Source: Micromonospora rhizosphaerae
GTDB taxonomy: Bacteria; Actinomycetota; Actinomycetes; Mycobacteriales; Micromonosporaceae
Assembly: GCF_900091465.1 (NCBI RefSeq)
Contig: NZ_FMHV01000002.1
Coordinates: forward strand, 4,650,001-4,714,000
Length of the DNA stretch: 64,000 nt
Reading direction: 5' to 3'
Each line of letters starts with the position of its first letter. The first letter of the stretch is position 1. Of this stretch, positions 62,413 to 64,000 are shown piece by piece. The position numbers were made by a program, and so were the translations under genes. The notes under the pieces are model-generated. The model had not been told where the DNA came from. It searched no databases and was given only the letters and a program-made list of their open reading frames with translations.

Positions 62413-63873
62413 GTGAGCGGGGACCGGTCGTCGCCACCGGCCGACGCCGGCGGACACGACGACCGGCGCCGCTGGCAGGCGCTCGGCGTCGGCCTGGTCG
62501 CCGCCTTCATGACGTTGCTCGACATCAGCATCGTCAACGTCGCCGTGCCGTCGATGGACCGTGCGCTCGGCGCGACGCCGAGCGATCTGCAATGGGTGCT
62601 GTCCGGATATGCGCTCACCTTCGGGCTGGTGCTCGTGCCGGCCGGGCGCTTCGGCGACGCGCGGGGACGGCGCGCGGCTTTCGTGGTCGGGGTCGCGCTG
62701 TTCACCCTGACCAGCACGCTGGCCGGGTTGGCCCGCTCGCCGGAATGGCTGGTCGCCACCCGGTTGCTGCAAGGCGCCGCCGCCGGGGTGGTCAACCCGC
62801 AGGTCAGCGGGCTCATCCAGCAGCTGTTCCGGGGCGCGGAGCGGGGGCGGGCGTTCGGCCTGCTCGGCGCCACCATCGGCATCTCCACCGCAGTGGGGCC
62901 GCTACTGGGCGGCCTGCTCATCCAGCTCGGCGGGGCGGAGCATGGCTGGCGGTGGGTGTTCTTCGTGAACGTCCCGGTCGGCATCGTGGCGGTGCTGCTC
63001 GCCTGGCGGCTGCTGCCCACCCGGCCCACCGGTCAGCCGGACCGCCACCGCCTCGACCCGGTCGGGGTGCTGCTGCTCGCCGTCGGGGTGACCCTCGTCC
63101 TGCTGCCGCTGGTGCAGCACGCCCAGTGGCATACCCCGTGGAAGTGGGCGCTCATCCCGGCCGGCCTGGTCTTCCTGGTCGGCTTCGGGCTCTGGGAGCG
63201 CTGGTACGCGCGAAACCGGCCGCCCCTGTTCGACCTGCGGCTGTTCGGTCTCCGCTCGTACACGCTCGGGTCGGTGATCGCGCTGGTCTACTTCGGCGGG
63301 TTCACCGCCATCTTCTTCATCTTCACGCTCTACCTGCAGACCGGCCTCCGCTACAGCGCGCTCGTCGCCGGCCTGGCCATCACCCCGTTCGCGCTGGGCT
63401 CGGCGGTCGCCTCGGCGCTGGGCGGTCGGGTCGTCACCCGGTACGGACGGCCGCTGGTCGCCGGCGGCCTGCTCACCGTGATGGTCGGACTGGTGACGAC
63501 GGTCTACGTGCTGCGCGGCTCGCCGTCCGGCTCGGTGCCCTTACTGACCGCCGCGCCCTTGCTGCTGGCCGGGCTGGGCAGCGGCTTGGTCATCGCGCCG
63601 AACCAGACGCTCACCCTTGCGGAGGTTCCGGTGCCCCAGGCCGGCAGCGGGGCGGGCATGCTCCAGACCGGTCAGCGGATCGGTTCGGCCGCCGGGATCG
63701 CCGCGGTGGGGGCGCTCTTCTTCTCGTCACTGTCGAGCACCCGCGGCGACTGGGCCACTGCCTTTCGGCACTCACTCCTGCTGGCCGCCGGCATCATCGC
63801 GCTGGCCCTGGTGGCCGCCCTGGTGGACATCGTCGGCGGTCATCGCCGCGATCCTGCGGCCGCGCACCGCTGA
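62413..63873 (+). CDS. DHA2-type MFS multidrug exporter
   Basis: This 486-aa protein has about 14 hydrophobic helices, as in the EmrB/QacA (DHA2) group of proton-driven drug exporters. Typical features are LLDISIVNVAVPSMDRALGA at helix 1, LVPAGRFGDARGRR, GAAAGVVNPQVSGLIQQLF, and the motif GPLLGGLLIQ. GTG 62413 opens the protein. The putative wHTH gene upstream and this one may be a regulator-pump pair. The drug substrate is unknown. Confidence 0.93.
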   Translation: MSGDRSSPPADAGGHDDRRRWQALGVGLVAAFMTLLDISIVNVAVPSMDRALGATPSDLQWVLSGYALTFGLVLVPAGRFGDARGRRAAFVVGVALFTLTSTLAGLARSPEWLVATRLLQGAAAGVVNPQVSGLIQQLFRGAERGRAFGLLGATIGISTAVGPLLGGLLIQLGGAEHGWRWVFFVNVPVGIVAVLLAWRLLPTRPTGQPDRHRLDPVGVLLLAVGVTLVLLPLVQHAQWHTPWKWALIPAGLVFLVGFGLWERWYARNRPPLFDLRLFGLRSYTLGSVIALVYFGGFTAIFFIFTLYLQTGLRYSALVAGLAITPFALGSAVASALGGRVVTRYGRPLVAGGLLTVMVGLVTTVYVLRGSPSGSVPLLTAAPLLLAGLGSGLVIAPNQTLTLAEVPVPQAGSGAGMLQTGQRIGSAAGIAAVGALFFSSLSSTRGDWATAFRHSLLLAAGIIALALVAALVDIVGGHRRDPAAAHR

Positions 63874-63933
63874 CGTCCACTCTCCGGCACATCGCCTGCG
63901 GATCTCGGGCACGGCTATTCAAGATCCGGATAT

Positions 63934-63973
63934 GCCGCTGGCCGGCACCCGTGTTCGGGTGCCGGCCAGCGGC
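63934..63973. terminator. Bidirectional terminator, second copy
   Basis: The same 18-bp stem and TGTT loop as at 56074-56113, here between the MFS gene and the partial gene at the edge. Confidence 0.85.
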
Positions 63974-63986
63974 TTGGTGCTCTGTG

Positions 63987-64000
63987 TCAGTTGTTCCAGT
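63987..64000 (-). CDS. Partial: 3' end of a second lytic-transglycosylase-like gene
   Basis: The last bases encode HWNN-stop on the minus strand, identical to the C-terminus of the 56127-56711 gene. Most of the gene lies beyond the window. Confidence 0.6.

Larger units (their letters stand above)
63925..64000. repeat. 76-bp repeat, copy 2 (also at 56065-56140)
   Basis: This copy matches 56065-56140 at 75 of 76 positions. It reaches the window end, so the duplication probably continues beyond it. Confidence 0.95.

Overview
The window reads as a chromosomal segment of a high-GC Gram-positive actinomycete, most likely a member of the Micromonosporaceae (Micromonospora-like). The grounds are the very GC-rich third codon positions, frequent GTG starts, many 1-4 bp ATGA/GTGA gene overlaps, and the actinobacterial block pgsA-DUF881-small basic protein-DUF881-gcvH-garA-ftsR-bifunctional nuclease-MerR. 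The genus is inferred, not proven.

Layout. 0.4-8.3 kb: chromosomal genes (secreted HKD protein, ZTP-riboswitch-controlled folD, EEP hydrolase, a truncated DMT transporter beside a LysR regulator, TSUP exporter, GNAT, peptide deformylase, TetR). 8.6-20.8 kb: a glycan-type island that looks less GC-rich than its surroundings. It holds a sugar epimerase, a glycoside hydrolase-GT2 fusion, a YdjC-type deacetylase, two paralogous GT4-like glycosyltransferases, three APH/choline-kinase-like phosphotransferases (one lacking the catalytic Asp) and an MsbA-like ABC exporter. The genes form two tightly coupled convergent operons. 21.1-29.5 kb: MarR/proline iminopeptidase pair, pabB, DUF5999, gcvP behind a glycine riboswitch, sirtuin, NAD(P)-binding protein. 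29.6-32.1 kb: truncated haemoglobin, flavohaemoglobin and DivIVA genes. Between the last two lie exactly three 56-bp repeats, each starting with GTG and ending in a TGA that overlaps the next GTG. 32.6-38.8 kb: the conserved garA/ftsR/gcvH/DUF881/pgsA block. 39.1-44.6 kb: MarR, SpoIIE-type phosphatase, universal stress protein, HhH-GPD protein and small hypotheticals.

44.6-54.8 kb is a complete selenocysteine formate-oxidation module, all on the minus strand: a formate dehydrogenase catalytic subunit with an in-frame UGA and a bacterial SECIS hairpin, an Fe-S subunit, an NrfD membrane subunit, an OFA-type formate/oxalate carrier, tRNA-Sec with a UCA anticodon, selA and selB. selD is not in the window.

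54.9-64.0 kb: DUF2064 protein, a secreted lytic-transglycosylase-like protein, a leaderless two-gene unit with an AbiEii-like nucleotidyltransferase, a 5'-nucleotidase remnant, zinc alcohol dehydrogenase, geranylgeranyl reductase-like flavoprotein and a DHA2-type MFS exporter. The last 76 bases repeat, with one mismatch, the 3' end and terminator of the gene at 56127-56711, so a second copy of that gene apparently starts at the window edge.

The strongest candidates for closer study are the glycan island with its Asp-to-Cys phosphotransferase, the 56-bp GTGA repeat chain between the globin and DivIVA genes, and the portable Sec-FDH module. All calls come from reading the sequence; no database search was run.
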